From Clostridiales bacterium (GTDB lineage: Bacteria > Bacillota_A > Clostridia > Lachnospirales > Lachnospiraceae), in assembly GCA_030154385.1 (NCBI GenBank), contig JASKJZ010000010.1:1-19268 (forward strand): 19,268 nt of DNA, given 5' to 3'. Made by a program: the position numbers and the translations under genes. The notes under the pieces were generated by a model. It was not told where the DNA came from and made no database searches. It worked only from the letters and a program-made list of their open reading frames with translations. Within the stretch, counting starts at the first letter, position 1. Each line of letters opens with the position of its first letter. Below are positions 1 through 7,274 of the stretch, in pieces.

Positions 1-131
1 GATTGTGAGAGCACATTGTGCGGAGCAATCCGTATGTATCATAAAAGACAAAGGTCAAAAAGTCATGCGTTTCATGCTTGCATGAATAAGGATGGCTTTC
101 GAACCATTTTTTACACAAAGGAGACGACATC
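1..131. other. Leading intergenic or gene-end segment
   Basis: No complete gene is visible here. One plus-strand frame is open from the window edge to a TGA at 83-85 (27 residues) and could be the C-terminus of an upstream gene, but it is too short to identify. A short inverted repeat (TCATGC at 63-68, GCATGA at 80-85) has no T-run behind it and is not a convincing terminator. The segment ends in the ribosome site (AAAGGAG) of the downstream transporter gene. I see no confident promoter. Confidence 0.4.
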
Positions 132-1043
132 ATGTTTGAACTGCTGCTAAATAAGACCTCTATCGGAGCGAAACAAAAGCATTTTCAAGGTCATGCACTT
201 GCATTGTTTTGTATCCTCATCTGGGGAACCACCTTTATCTCGACCAAGGTACTGCTAACCACCTTTCGCCCTATTGAAATTTTATTTCTCCGCTTTATTT
301 TGGCTTATGTGATCCTCTGGATTATATATCCGCATACGCTTAAGATCGAGCAAAAAAAGCAAGAGCTGCTTTTTATGGCGGCTGGTATATGTGGTGTAAC
401 CCTTTACTTTTTATTTGAAAATATCGCACTTACCATGTCTCTTGCTTCAAAGGTTGGCGTTATTGTTGCAATCTCACCATTTTTTACAGCTCTCATATCC
501 TGGCTCGTGCAAAAGAACAAACGCCCTACCCTACGTTTCTTTCTGGGCTTTGCGCTGGCAATTTCTGGAATCGCCTGTATGAGTCTATCAAGCCTTTCCA
601 CGCTCACCTTTCAGCCAGTCGGCGATATCTTGGCCATCCTGGCAGCGTTTATCTGGGCAGTATATTCGAGCATTACAAAAAAAATCAGCACCTATTCCTA
701 TCCAATACTAGCTGTCACCAGACGAATCTTTTTTTATGGCTTGGTTTTTATGATACCTGCCTTATTCACAATGGATTTTTCGTTGCAGCCAAGTGACTTT
801 CGCAGCATGATTTCTCTTTTAAATCTCGCGTTTCTTGGTATACTAGCTTCCGCTTTATGCTTTGCCGCCTGGAATTATTCGGTGCAGATTCTTGGCACAA
901 TAAAAACAAGCGTTTATATCTATATGGTTACAGTTGTGACCGCTATTACTTCTATCCTTATTTTAAAGGAGCACTTTACATGGGTCACCACACTTGGGAT
1001 TGCCTTGACCTTACTGGGACTGTTTCTATCCGAAAGTAAATAA
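132..1043 (+). CDS. EamA/DMT-family membrane transporter
   Basis: This is a 303-residue polytopic membrane protein of the drug/metabolite transporter superfamily, probably an exporter of a small metabolite or amino acid. It has about ten hydrophobic segments in two repeats: roughly residues 22-155 (opening with IWGTTFISTK, typical of EamA repeat 1) and roughly 160-300 (opening at FIWAVYSSITKK). A short cytoplasmic N-terminus precedes the first helix. The ATG is preceded by AAAGGAG at a normal distance. The next gene begins 17 bases after the stop with its own GGAGGGG site, so the two are probably co-transcribed. The substrate cannot be told from sequence. The family call is firm; the direction of transport is inferred from the family. 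Confidence 0.85.
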   Translation: MFELLLNKTSIGAKQKHFQGHALALFCILIWGTTFISTKVLLTTFRPIEILFLRFILAYVILWIIYPHTLKIEQKKQELLFMAAGICGVTLYFLFENIALTMSLASKVGVIVAISPFFTALISWLVQKNKRPTLRFFLGFALAISGIACMSLSSLSTLTFQPVGDILAILAAFIWAVYSSITKKISTYSYPILAVTRRIFFYGLVFMIPALFTMDFSLQPSDFRSMISLLNLAFLGILASALCFAAWNYSVQILGTIKTSVYIYMVTVVTAITSILILKEHFTWVTTLGIALTLLGLFLSESK

Positions 1044-1060
1044 ATAATTGGAGGGGTATT

Positions 1061-1702
1061 ATGGATACGATCATCAGAAAAAAAATTGAGAAAGAACATT
1101 ACGCTAGACTTGCACATTTTTCCTATTTTCAATCGCTTGCAAATCCCTATGTAGGAATAACAATCAACGTAGATATTACCGACTTTTTGTCACACATCAA
1201 GGAAAAGAAGCAGCCCTTTTTTTTATCCTTTTTATATGCGGTAGCAACGGCGGCCAATCAGGTGCCCCAGCTTAGACAACGCATCATAGAGGACGAAATC
1301 TATGAGTACTCCTTTTGTAAGACCTCGCATACGGTGGCGAAAGAAGATGAAACCTATAGCTACTGTGTCTTAGATGAGAGGATGCCGTTTTCTGATTTTC
1401 TCCCGGAAGCAAAAAGAAAGCAGGAGGAAGCCAAAAGAAATGGAAGCATTGAAGAAGATCCAGAAAGTATTTCATACTTTTTTATCTCTTCCACGCCGTG
1501 GCTTTCTTATGCCTCCATTGTTCTTCCAACTCCGTCTCCTGCGGATTCTAACCCAAGAATCACCTGGGGAAAATATTTTCTACAAAACGAGCGCGTGCTG
1601 ATTCCCGTCACGCTCCTTTGCCACCATGCCCTTGTGGATGGATTACATATGGCAAGATTTTATGAAGCGCTTAATGAGTGCTCAATATCCAATTTTGTCT
1701 AA
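1061..1702 (+). CDS. Chloramphenicol acetyltransferase family (CatA-like) O-acetyltransferase
   Basis: This 213-residue cytoplasmic protein has the length and motifs of type-A chloramphenicol acetyltransferases, which form trimers and transfer acetyl from acetyl-CoA to a hydroxyl group. The catalytic motif HHALVDGLH lies at 188-196, so His189 is the expected general base and Asp193 the structural aspartate. The block FISSTPWLSYAS at 141-152 matches the substrate-pocket region of the family, and PFFLSFLYAVATAAN at 52-66 matches the usual N-terminal helix. Start: ATG with GGAGGGG five bases upstream. It lies 17 bases after the EamA gene, so an exporter and an acetyltransferase may share a transcript. 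Many clostridial chromosomes carry CAT-like proteins with no proven resistance role, so real chloramphenicol acetylation is only a possibility. Its last 21 bases overlap the end of the opposing oxidoreductase gene. Confidence 0.85.
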   Translation: MDTIIRKKIEKEHYARLAHFSYFQSLANPYVGITINVDITDFLSHIKEKKQPFFLSFLYAVATAANQVPQLRQRIIEDEIYEYSFCKTSHTVAKEDETYSYCVLDERMPFSDFLPEAKRKQEEAKRNGSIEEDPESISYFFISSTPWLSYASIVLPTPSPADSNPRITWGKYFLQNERVLIPVTLLCHHALVDGLHMARFYEALNECSISNFV

Positions 1703-2647
1703 CGCCGCCTTCATAACCTCTACTACCTGAAGCGAAAATTCATTTTCCACAAAGGGCGCTTCTCCTTCAAGTATACAGCGTCCAAACTGCTCCACTTCAA
1801 GCTGATAGTTGTTTGGAACCTCCATCGTTATTTCCTTCACTTCGTCTCCCTTATGAATTTTGTAAGAGAGCGTTCCTTGTGCATTATAGGGGATGTTTGC
1901 TTCAAGCATCCCTTTGGTTCCATAAATAAAGTAGCGATCTCCCCGTCCTACGGCGCACATGCCACAAGCGGTACTGACAAAGGTCTTGTTTGGAAACTCC
2001 ATAAAGATACTGCTGTAGTCATCCACTCCTGCATCGGTAAAATGACCCATCGCCTCAACTTTTTCTGGCATTTGCGATAAAAGACGAAGCACAAGACTGA
2101 TATTATAACAGCCCACATCATAGGTCGCACCCCCAAAATAGTCTCGTTTCATGCGAATATTTTGGGGGTCTACTTCGGGAATAAAAAACACCGCTTCGAT
2201 CAATTTAATGTCTCCAAGTGTTTGCTGTTTCATTTCTTCTACCACCGCTTTTGTAATGTCACTGTGAAGATAGGCGTATGCCTCCATCAAAAGAACGCCT
2301 TCCTCCTTGCATACCTTCATTATCTCGCGGGCATCCTCAGGAGTTGGCACCATCGGTTTTTCACAAAGGATATGTTTTTTCTTTCGGGCTGCTTTTATGA
2401 TCCATTCCTTATGAAGATGATTGGGAAGCGGGATATAGACCGCTTCAATATTCTCATCCTCTAGCAGTGCCTCATATGAGTCATAGGCCTTTTCAAATCC
2501 AAACGCTTCCTGAAACCATTTCGCTTTTTCCAAATCACGCCCTGCGATTCCATAAAGGGTCGCATTATTTGCTAGTAGCATCCCTGGAATTGTTTGTTCT
2601 TTTGCAATATTTGCCGTTCCAAGTACACCCCAATTTACTTTTTTCAC
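1682..2647 (-). CDS. Gfo/Idh/MocA family NAD(P)-dependent oxidoreductase
   Basis: This 321-residue protein resembles glucose-fructose oxidoreductase and inositol/sugar dehydrogenases, which oxidise or reduce hydroxyls of sugars or polyols. The N-terminal Rossmann fold starts with GVLGTANIA (7-15), a GxGxxxxA-type dinucleotide motif. The family EKP motif is at 96-98, where Lys97 is the usual active-site lysine. The C-terminal substrate domain carries FGGATYDVGCYN (171-182), matching the conserved D-x-G-C-Y region. The start is GTG at 2645-2647, with AGGAGG seven bases upstream. It appears to be transcribed alone; the upstream gene on the same strand ends 119 bases away, with an inverted repeat between. 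Its stop overlaps the CAT-like gene by 21 bases. The substrate is unknown. Confidence 0.88.
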   Translation of the reverse strand: MKKVNWGVLGTANIAKEQTIPGMLLANNATLYGIAGRDLEKAKWFQEAFGFEKAYDSYEALLEDENIEAVYIPLPNHLHKEWIIKAARKKKHILCEKPMVPTPEDAREIMKVCKEEGVLLMEAYAYLHSDITKAVVEEMKQQTLGDIKLIEAVFFIPEVDPQNIRMKRDYFGGATYDVGCYNISLVLRLLSQMPEKVEAMGHFTDAGVDDYSSIFMEFPNKTFVSTACGMCAVGRGDRYFIYGTKGMLEANIPYNAQGTLSYKIHKGDEVKEITMEVPNNYQLEVEQFGRCILEGEAPFVENEFSLQVVEVMKAALDKIGY

Positions 2648-2682
2648 GTTGTGTCCTCCTTTGATTGTAATAGATTCAACCT

Positions 2683-2701
2683 ACAAAACAAATTGTTTTG
2701 T
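2683..2701. repeat. 19-base palindrome upstream of the oxidoreductase gene
   Basis: ACAAAACAA (2683-2691) and TTGTTTTGT (2693-2701) are perfect inverted 9-base arms around a single A. The element ends 36 bases before the GTG start of the Gfo/Idh gene. Its symmetry and position suit a dimeric repressor or activator site. It has no following T-run on the minus strand, so it is unlikely to be a terminator. Function is inferred from position only. Confidence 0.4.
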
Positions 2702-2710
2702 CATTTCCTC

Positions 2711-2736
2711 GAAAATGGAAAATCGATTTTCTCCAT
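2711..2736 (-). terminator. Possible weak terminator after the HD-GYP gene
   Basis: Read on the minus strand, the 14-base palindrome GAAAATCGATTTTC (2718-2731) is flanked by partly pairing GG/CC and ATG/CAT bases and is followed by ATTTTC. This could form an A/T-rich imperfect hairpin with a short T-run, 30-odd bases past the HD-GYP stop. The stem is weak and lacks a GC clamp, so the call is tentative; it could instead be a protein-binding palindrome. Confidence 0.3.
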
Positions 2737-2766
2737 CGCGTATGGATTCCTTGCAGATTTGATCAA

Positions 2767-3777
2767 TCATGCACACATTTTTTCCAAAATTTGAAAAACG
2801 ATTGTTCCATGTTTATTTTCAAACTGTTTTTTCATAATGTCAAGAATTTCTTCCTGTGAAAGTCCATGACGGTAGGGTCGATTTTCTGACAATGCCATAT
2901 AGATATCGGCATATGAAATAATATCCATCTCCTCCGTAATATTATGCTCCAATAAATTTTTCGGATACCCCGTACCATCATGATTTTCATGATGACAAGA
3001 TGCCCAATCTACAATATCACCAAGTCCGTCCATATCCTGCAAAATCAAGTTCGTATAATAAGCATGGGTCTGTATATCCTCACGCTCTTCAGCCGTAAGA
3101 CTTCCCTGCTTTTCGATGATTTCTGTAGGTATTGCAATCTTTCCCATATCATGTAAAAGGCCAGCAACCCGAATTTCTCTGCACTTTTCTTCTGGATATC
3201 CCATAAGTGTCGCAATGCAATAAGCTACTTCACTCACTCCAAAGGAGTGGGAAATGGTAAAACGGCTTCTGGAATCAATAATCTTGGAAAGTGTAAAAGC
3301 AAATTGCTCCATCAAATCCATGCTCATATCAAAGGAAAACTCTTTGCTGACGGCACTGTTTAAAACATCCTCCATCGTCATATTATCAATATCCAACCAA
3401 AAACTATCCTTTTGTGCCGCTTTTTCAAATGCTTTTACCGCTTGAGGATGAAACAATAGGCCATCCTTTTCCTGAATGCGCTCCATAACGTTCTTTCTTT
3501 GCTTTAAAAGAGGAATGCTAGGATCAATCAAAACATCGGTACGGTCGGCAACATGCAACAAATACGCTTCAATTGGGACACTTCCTTTTTCTGGCACAAA
3601 TTCTAGGTCTCTCCGATAATCCCAGTGATGATAAAATACTATTTTGGCAACCGCATGAAAGGGCTCAAACGATTCCAACATATAGCTTCCCAAGCTGCAA
3701 TGCGGCTCTGGGTTCTCTACATCCATTTGAATCAGTTCATCTCTCTCCTTTACCGTTAAAGCACCGATATCATGCAA
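2767..3777 (-). CDS. HD-GYP domain phosphodiesterase, main part (5' end displaced by a frameshift)
   Basis: This continuous frame encodes about 336 residues of a protein with two HD domains. The first is cut at its start: it begins at HDIGALT and continues with FYHHWDYR (48-55) and LHVADRTD (74-81). The second is a full HD-GYP domain with HDMGK (209-213), HHENHDGTGYP (262-272) and ADIYMALSENRPYR (290-303). HD-GYP domains hydrolyse cyclic di-GMP or related cyclic dinucleotides with a di- or tri-metal centre, and the metal and GYP residues look intact. No usable start exists: the first possible codon is a TTG in the middle of the HD motif, with no ribosome site. The true N-terminus lies upstream in another frame at 3801-3944. 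The chemoreceptor gene ends just before that start, so the two genes formed an operon. An intact product would be about 390 residues. Confidence 0.8.
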   Translation of the reverse strand: MHDIGALTVKERDELIQMDVENPEPHCSLGSYMLESFEPFHAVAKIVFYHHWDYRRDLEFVPEKGSVPIEAYLLHVADRTDVLIDPSIPLLKQRKNVMERIQEKDGLLFHPQAVKAFEKAAQKDSFWLDIDNMTMEDVLNSAVSKEFSFDMSMDLMEQFAFTLSKIIDSRSRFTISHSFGVSEVAYCIATLMGYPEEKCREIRVAGLLHDMGKIAIPTEIIEKQGSLTAEEREDIQTHAYYTNLILQDMDGLGDIVDWASCHHENHDGTGYPKNLLEHNITEEMDIISYADIYMALSENRPYRHGLSQEEILDIMKKQFENKHGTIVFQILEKMCA

Positions 3778-3800
3778 GGCAGCAGCTATGACTAAGTTAC

Positions 3801-3944
3801 TTACTGCGATTCCTCCAGACCATATGCTTGTCCAATATGATAGGCAGCAATCGCCGTACGCCTATGATGGTACTTTAATAAATAATTATATAAATCCACT
3901 GCTTTGCAAAATGACAGGATAAGTCCCTTTAGCGATGTATTCAT
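3801..3944 (-). pseudogene. N-terminal fragment of the HD-GYP gene, separated by a -1 frameshift
   Basis: An ATG at 3942-3944 with GGGAGG eight bases upstream opens a 47-codon frame that ends in TAA at 3801-3803. Its product contains LLKYHHRRTAIAAYHIGQAYG and ends GLEESQ. This is the expected opening helix pair of an HD domain, including the histidines that precede the HD motif. The frame one base away continues directly with SNLVIAAALHDIGALT. Restoring one base near 3803 joins the two into a single sensible protein. I read this as a one-base deletion in the gene or an assembly or sequencing error. No heptameric slippery sequence is visible, so programmed frameshifting is less likely. Confidence 0.72.
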
Positions 3945-3965
3945 ACACAATTCCTCCCAAATGGC

Positions 3966-5753
3966 TTACTCTTTGGCTATAATAAATTGTTCCACACTCT
4001 TCCATAGTTTATTTGCTGCTTCTTCTGCAATCCCCGTATTTTGAATAACATTGGAGGATTTTGATACCACAATGGTTGTCTTATCCGCAATGTTAGTGGT
4101 TCCCATCGCACCTTCTCCTGATGCAGTCGTAATCTCAGAGATAGCCTCCATAATGCCACCAATGGAAGTAGCTAACTCTTCTGCCGTGGCAGAAAAGTCC
4201 GACACCATATCACTGATCATGGAAGCATCCGCCAAGTAATCATCCGCCATTTTTTCAAATTCATCAAAGCTTTCTACCACTTGTGTATCGACAAAGGTCA
4301 ATAACCGATTTGAATCCGTGGAAAGCTTTCCAACTGCCTTCGTTACATCGTCCGTCACCGTTTGAATATTGGTTACAGCTAGCTTTGATTGCTCCGCAAG
4401 GTCACGAATTTCATCGGCAACCACAGCAAAACCCTTACCAGCTTCGCCCGCTCTTGCGGCTTCTATCGAAGCATTCAAGGCTAAAAGATTGGTTTGCGCG
4501 GTAATGGCCATAATTGAGTCTGCAAGCACGCTGATTTGCTTCACTACCTTTGCATCTTCTAGCGCATGTTCCAAGCTTTGCTTAATTTCTACTCGAATCG
4601 CAGCAGTATGTTCCCGATTGTCTATGGTTCGCTTCTTCGATTCACCTGCTCTTGTATCAATTTCCCTGGTTTTCAATAATCCATCTTGTGCTCGACTTGA
4701 AATATCCTTAGCTGCATGATCGATTTCTTGTGACATTGAACTGATTTGCTCAGAGGAAGCGGCCGTCTCCTCCATGCTGGCTGCTAGTTCTTCCGTTGTT
4801 GCTGATACCTCTTCAATTTCTCCATTTAATTCTTTTACATTTTGGTTGATTTGATTGACTACATCATTGATTCCGGAGGCCTCTGATTGAATATCAGAAA
4901 TCAGATTATTTAGTGTAAGCCGCATCGTCTCCATTGTTCTTGTTAAATCTCCAAAATCATCTTTTCTTTTAAAGTCTCGCTCCGAGGCAACAATGGAAAA
5001 ATCACCTCCCGCTATGTTTTTAATATAGGCAGAAATTTTTTTTAAGGTATTCTTAATATCACTCGAGATTAAAAGGATAATCACGACGGTCAACAAAAAG
5101 ATGATACCAGTAACGACAGCGAATATTATAATACTAGCCATTACCTCTTTCATAAATTCTTGATTTCTTATAGCAATTTCATTATCAATGTAATCGATAT
5201 AATTACCGGTTCCAACAATCCAGTCAAATGGTTCAAAATAAAAAGTATAGGAGCGCTTGGGAAGTGGAGTAGTTTCGTTTGGCTTTGGGAAATAGTAGTC
5301 GGTGTAGCCACCGCCATCCTTCATTGCCACACGAATCATTTCCTGTATCATTTTAAACCCATTTGCATCCTGCATATCAAGACGATTGGTACCCTCTGAA
5401 TCTTTTCCTAGTAAAACAACATTGGTTCCATCCGATTGATCGACCCAAAAATAACCACTTTCTCCATAGGATAGCTTTCGTATCTCATCGGCTGCTAATT
5501 TTTTAGCCTCATCTTGTGTATAACTGCCCGACTCCACCTCCGAATTAAGTTGTTGTAAAAGAGAAATTGCTGTTTGCACCTGATTTTTAATGTTTTCATC
5601 ATAACTAAAGCGTATGGAAGCTTCCATCGTATCCAGTGCCTGTTTTTTAATCCTTAGTATACTATACGTCGAAATGCCCGCACAGGATACCGCTAATATG
5701 GCTACCATTATTATAATAAGATTCATTTTTGTTCTTACTTTTAAATTTCTCAT
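3966..5753 (-). CDS. Methyl-accepting chemotaxis protein with Cache sensor
   Basis: This 595-residue transmembrane chemoreceptor has transmembrane helix 1 at about 11-33, an extracellular single-Cache-type sensor (about 40-195, with [14 protein letters not shown] and the [10 protein letters not shown] end typical of sCache_2), and helix 2 at about 204-231. A HAMP domain follows at about 232-285, then a long cytoplasmic coiled coil. The conserved CheA/CheW-binding tip is at 414-450 and includes [16 protein letters not shown]. It would signal through CheA/CheW to the flagellar motor or a related pathway. The frame is open 39 codons further upstream, but I chose the ATG at 5751-5753 because AGGAGG lies nine bases before it and helix 1 then falls at the usual place. 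The HD-GYP gene starts 21 bases after the stop, suggesting joint expression. Ligand unknown; sCache_2 domains often bind small organic acids. Confidence 0.93.
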   Translation of the reverse strand: MRNLKVRTKMNLIIIMVAILAVSCAGISTYSILRIKKQALDTMEASIRFSYDENIKNQVQTAISLLQQLNSEVESGSYTQDEAKKLAADEIRKLSYGESGYFWVDQSDGTNVVLLGKDSEGTNRLDMQDANGFKMIQEMIRVAMKDGGGYTDYYFPKPNETTPLPKRSYTFYFEPFDWIVGTGNYIDYIDNEIAIRNQEFMKEVMASIIIFAVVTGIIFLLTVVIILLISSDIKNTLKKISAYIKNIAGGDFSIVASERDFKRKDDFGDLTRTMETMRLTLNNLISDIQSEASGINDVVNQINQNVKELNGEIEEVSATTEELAASMEETAASSEQISSMSQEIDHAAKDISSRAQDGLLKTREIDTRAGESKKRTIDNREHTAAIRVEIKQSLEHALEDAKVVKQISVLADSIMAITAQTNLLALNASIEAARAGEAGKGFAVVADEIRDLAEQSKLAVTNIQTVTDDVTKAVGKLSTDSNRLLTFVDTQVVESFDEFEKMADDYLADASMISDMVSDFSATAEELATSIGGIMEAISEITTASGEGAMGTTNIADKTTIVVSKSSNVIQNTGIAEEAANKLWKSVEQFIIAKE

Positions 5754-5876
5754 TGGCAGCAACCTCCTATGTTTTATTTCCTTAATAATATCATAGCAAT
5801 CCTTTTTTTCAATATTATCCACTTCGAATTGCAAATCGTGATTTATTTTACGCGGAATAGCAAAAGGCATGCTAAT

Positions 5877-5905
5877 TTACATAAATTGTATAAATAACAT
5901 GTCAA
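5877..5905 (-). promoter_or_regulatory. Possible sigma-A promoter for the chemoreceptor/HD-GYP operon
   Basis: A perfect minus-strand -35 hexamer TTGACA (5900-5905) lies just past the stop of the P-loop gene. Sixteen bases on is TATGTA, a poor -10 match. The leader to the receptor ATG would be about 115 bases. I found no good sigma-D (flagellar) promoter in the same stretch. The -35 is convincing; the -10 is weak. Confidence 0.35.
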
Positions 5906-5911
5906 ATTCGA

Positions 5912-6511
5912 TTATTCTTCCATTGTCTCTTCTAGTATGGATATAATATTTTTCATAGATGCTTCGAATTCCTCTTCATTATTGTTATGAAATACAAGTA
6001 AATCATCCTTTATCTTGGGATCATCTAGGTTTTGTGGAATTTCAAAGTTACACGTTGCAAGGTATTCTTCCCAATTTGCAAGCTTCCACGTATCCCGATC
6101 GGAATTTCGTTTCACCATACGCTCATGGACGATTTCTTTTGCAGTCTCCACCCATACAACGACAAGTGTTGCATTCTTATGCTTTAGCTTCTCTTTTAAC
6201 TGATTCATATATTCCGTATCACGTATTTCTCTGGTGAACGGGGCATTAATTAGTACAATATCATCGTATTCCAGCGCTTCCATCGCAAGATCGACCACAC
6301 ATTCATACTCCAAATCGCGTATATTTGCTTCAAAAAAATCACTGCTTCTGTTATAAGGTTCACCTGCTACCACAAAGATCTGCTTGGATAGCCGAATCAA
6401 TGTATCTTTATCTAAGTAAACCACATGCTTAAGTCGTTTTGCTAATGCTTTTGAAATATAGGTCTTTCCGCAAGCGGGCGGCGAAGTTACTAATATTAAT
6501 TTTTTTACCAT
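5912..6511 (-). CDS. Small P-loop NTPase, kinase-like (AAA_33 type)
   Basis: This 199-residue cytoplasmic protein starts with a beta strand and a Walker A motif, ILVTSPPACGKTYISKAL, with SPPACGKT at 10-17 (the usual first Gly replaced by Ser). The rest resembles small nucleotide or metabolite kinases and zeta-toxin-like AAA_33 proteins: a VLINAPFTRE strand (possible Walker B/substrate region), VVVWVETAKEIVHERMVKR (LID-like basic region), and a C-terminal helix. No partner antitoxin is adjacent. The frame is open 16 codons further upstream, but the ATG at 6509-6511 has GGGAGG five bases before it while the longer start has no ribosome site. A 10-codon upstream ORF overlaps this start. It has its own promoter (6573-6601). 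The substrate is not recognisable. Confidence 0.72.
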   Translation of the reverse strand: MVKKLILVTSPPACGKTYISKALAKRLKHVVYLDKDTLIRLSKQIFVVAGEPYNRSSDFFEANIRDLEYECVVDLAMEALEYDDIVLINAPFTREIRDTEYMNQLKEKLKHKNATLVVVWVETAKEIVHERMVKRNSDRDTWKLANWEEYLATCNFEIPQNLDDPKIKDDLLVFHNNNEEEFEASMKNIISILEETMEE

Positions 6512-6537
6512 ATCAACCTCCCAATTGTTCCTTCCAT
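6505..6537 (-). CDS. 10-codon upstream ORF overlapping the P-loop gene start
   Basis: The minus strand reads AGGAG, eight bases, then ATG (6535-6537), followed by ten codons (MEGTIGRLIW) and TAA at 6505-6507. The stop overlaps the first codons of the P-loop gene (ATGGTAA), and the ribosome site of that gene lies inside this ORF. This is the geometry of a translationally coupled leader peptide. The peptide has no run of a single regulatory amino acid. It may be real or a chance ORF. Confidence 0.4.
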   Translation of the reverse strand: MEGTIGRLIW

Positions 6538-6572
6538 CGTGTCTTCTCCTAATTTTCATAATTTATTTAAAC

Positions 6573-6601
6573 ATTGTACCATACACGAAGCAATCCAACA
6601 A
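6573..6601 (-). promoter_or_regulatory. Promoter for the P-loop gene
   Basis: On the minus strand: -35 TTGTTG (6596-6601), a 17-base spacer, and -10 TACAAT (6573-6578) preceded by TG at the extended -10 position. The predicted transcript would start about 30 bases before the short upstream ORF. The -10 is strong and the -35 is partial. Confidence 0.6.
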
Positions 6602-6604
6602 TCC

Positions 6605-6644
6605 AAAAAAGAATCCCTCATGACCTTTCTTTTCATGAGGGATT
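6605..6644 (-). terminator. Intrinsic terminator after the CotJ locus
   Basis: The 12-base perfect arms AATCCCTCATGA (6612-6623) and TCATGAGGGATT (6633-6644) enclose a 9-base loop. On the minus strand the hairpin is followed by CTTTTTT, a standard rho-independent terminator. It lies about a dozen bases after the CotJC stop and just upstream of the P-loop gene promoter, so it insulates the two units. Confidence 0.85.
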
Positions 6645-6656
6645 TCTAGTATTACC

Positions 6657-7274
6657 TCAAGGCTGTTTTTGATACATTTCCTTATCAAATTCTGGGTTGA
6701 AGTAATAAAAATTTTTACTGTCTAGCTGACTTTTCGTTTTTTCAAGTGCTTCACCAAAGCGCTGAAAGTGAACAATTTCACGACTTCGCAGGAACTTAAG
6801 TGGTTCTCTGATTTCTGGGTCATCAATCATACGAAGTAAATTATCGTATACTGTCCTTGCTTTCTGCTCCGCTGCTAAGTCCTCGGTCAGATCCGTTATC
6901 GCATCCCCTTTGGATTGAAACTCCAGCGCCGTAAAGGGAAGATTGGCTGCGGCCTGCGGCCAAAGAGCCGTGGTATGATCCACATAGTAAGCATCAAAGC
7001 CTGCTTCCTTTGCCTGCTCAATCGAAAGATTTTTCGTTAACTGATAGACCATTGCACAAATAATTTCCATATGAGCAAGCTCTTCTGTTCCAATGTCTGT
7101 AAGCAGACCGCCTACCGCTTTCACTGGCATAGTATAGCGCTGCGAAAGATAACGAAGGGAAGCTGAAAGTTCACCATCAGGGCCTCCGTATTGGGTAATG
7201 ATAAGCTGCGCTGTCTTAGGACAGGTCTTCGTAATTTTAACCGGATATTCCAACCGTTTTTCATAAACCCACAT
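6657..7274 (-). CDS. cotJC: CotJC spore coat protein, manganese catalase family
   Basis: This 205-residue ferritin-like protein is of the Mn-catalase/CotJC family, found in the spore coat of Bacilli and Clostridia. All expected di-manganese ligands can be placed: Glu35 (DGELSA), Glu65 and His68 (TEELAHME), Glu136 (AAEQKAR) and His169 (REIVHFQRF). The spacing matches the family, so it could decompose hydrogen peroxide as well as form coat structure. Its ATG directly follows the TAA of the CotJA-CotJB gene with no gap, implying translational coupling. A strong terminator follows the stop. Expression in the mother cell during sporulation (sigma-E) is expected from the family, but I could not place a sigma-E promoter with confidence. 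Length is slightly above the usual 190 or so. Confidence 0.93.
   Translation of the reverse strand: MWVYEKRLEYPVKITKTCPKTAQLIITQYGGPDGELSASLRYLSQRYTMPVKAVGGLLTDIGTEELAHMEIICAMVYQLTKNLSIEQAKEAGFDAYYVDHTTALWPQAAANLPFTALEFQSKGDAITDLTEDLAAEQKARTVYDNLLRMIDDPEIREPLKFLRSREIVHFQRFGEALEKTKSQLDSKNFYYFNPEFDKEMYQKQP

Noticed and set aside
1..153. Frame open from the window edge into the EamA gene
   Set aside because: Its translation is Cys/His/Lys-rich with no recognisable family and runs out of frame into a well-supported gene; likely chance.
920..1132. Antisense and alternate-frame ORFs of 60-148 residues within the recognised genes
   Set aside because: They overlap strongly supported genes, lack ribosome sites and have no recognisable motifs; treated as shadows.
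2664..2691. TTGTTT-16-TACAAT promoter for the Gfo/Idh gene on the minus strand
   Set aside because: The transcript would begin at about 2657, inside the AGGAGG ribosome site, leaving no usable leader; the real promoter is probably further upstream.
3797..3805. Programmed -1 frameshifting in the HD-GYP gene
   Set aside because: No X-XXY-YYZ slippery heptamer and no obvious downstream stimulatory stem are visible at the junction; mutation or sequencing error explains it better.
5754..5870. Longer N-terminus of the chemoreceptor
   Set aside because: The 39 extra residues are polar, have no ribosome site before their ATG and would push the first membrane helix inward; the ATG at 5753 has AGGAGG.
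5912..6511. Zeta-type toxin of a toxin-antitoxin pair
   Set aside because: The P-loop fold is compatible, but there is no adjacent antitoxin-like gene, only a 10-codon upstream ORF, so a toxin call is not supported.
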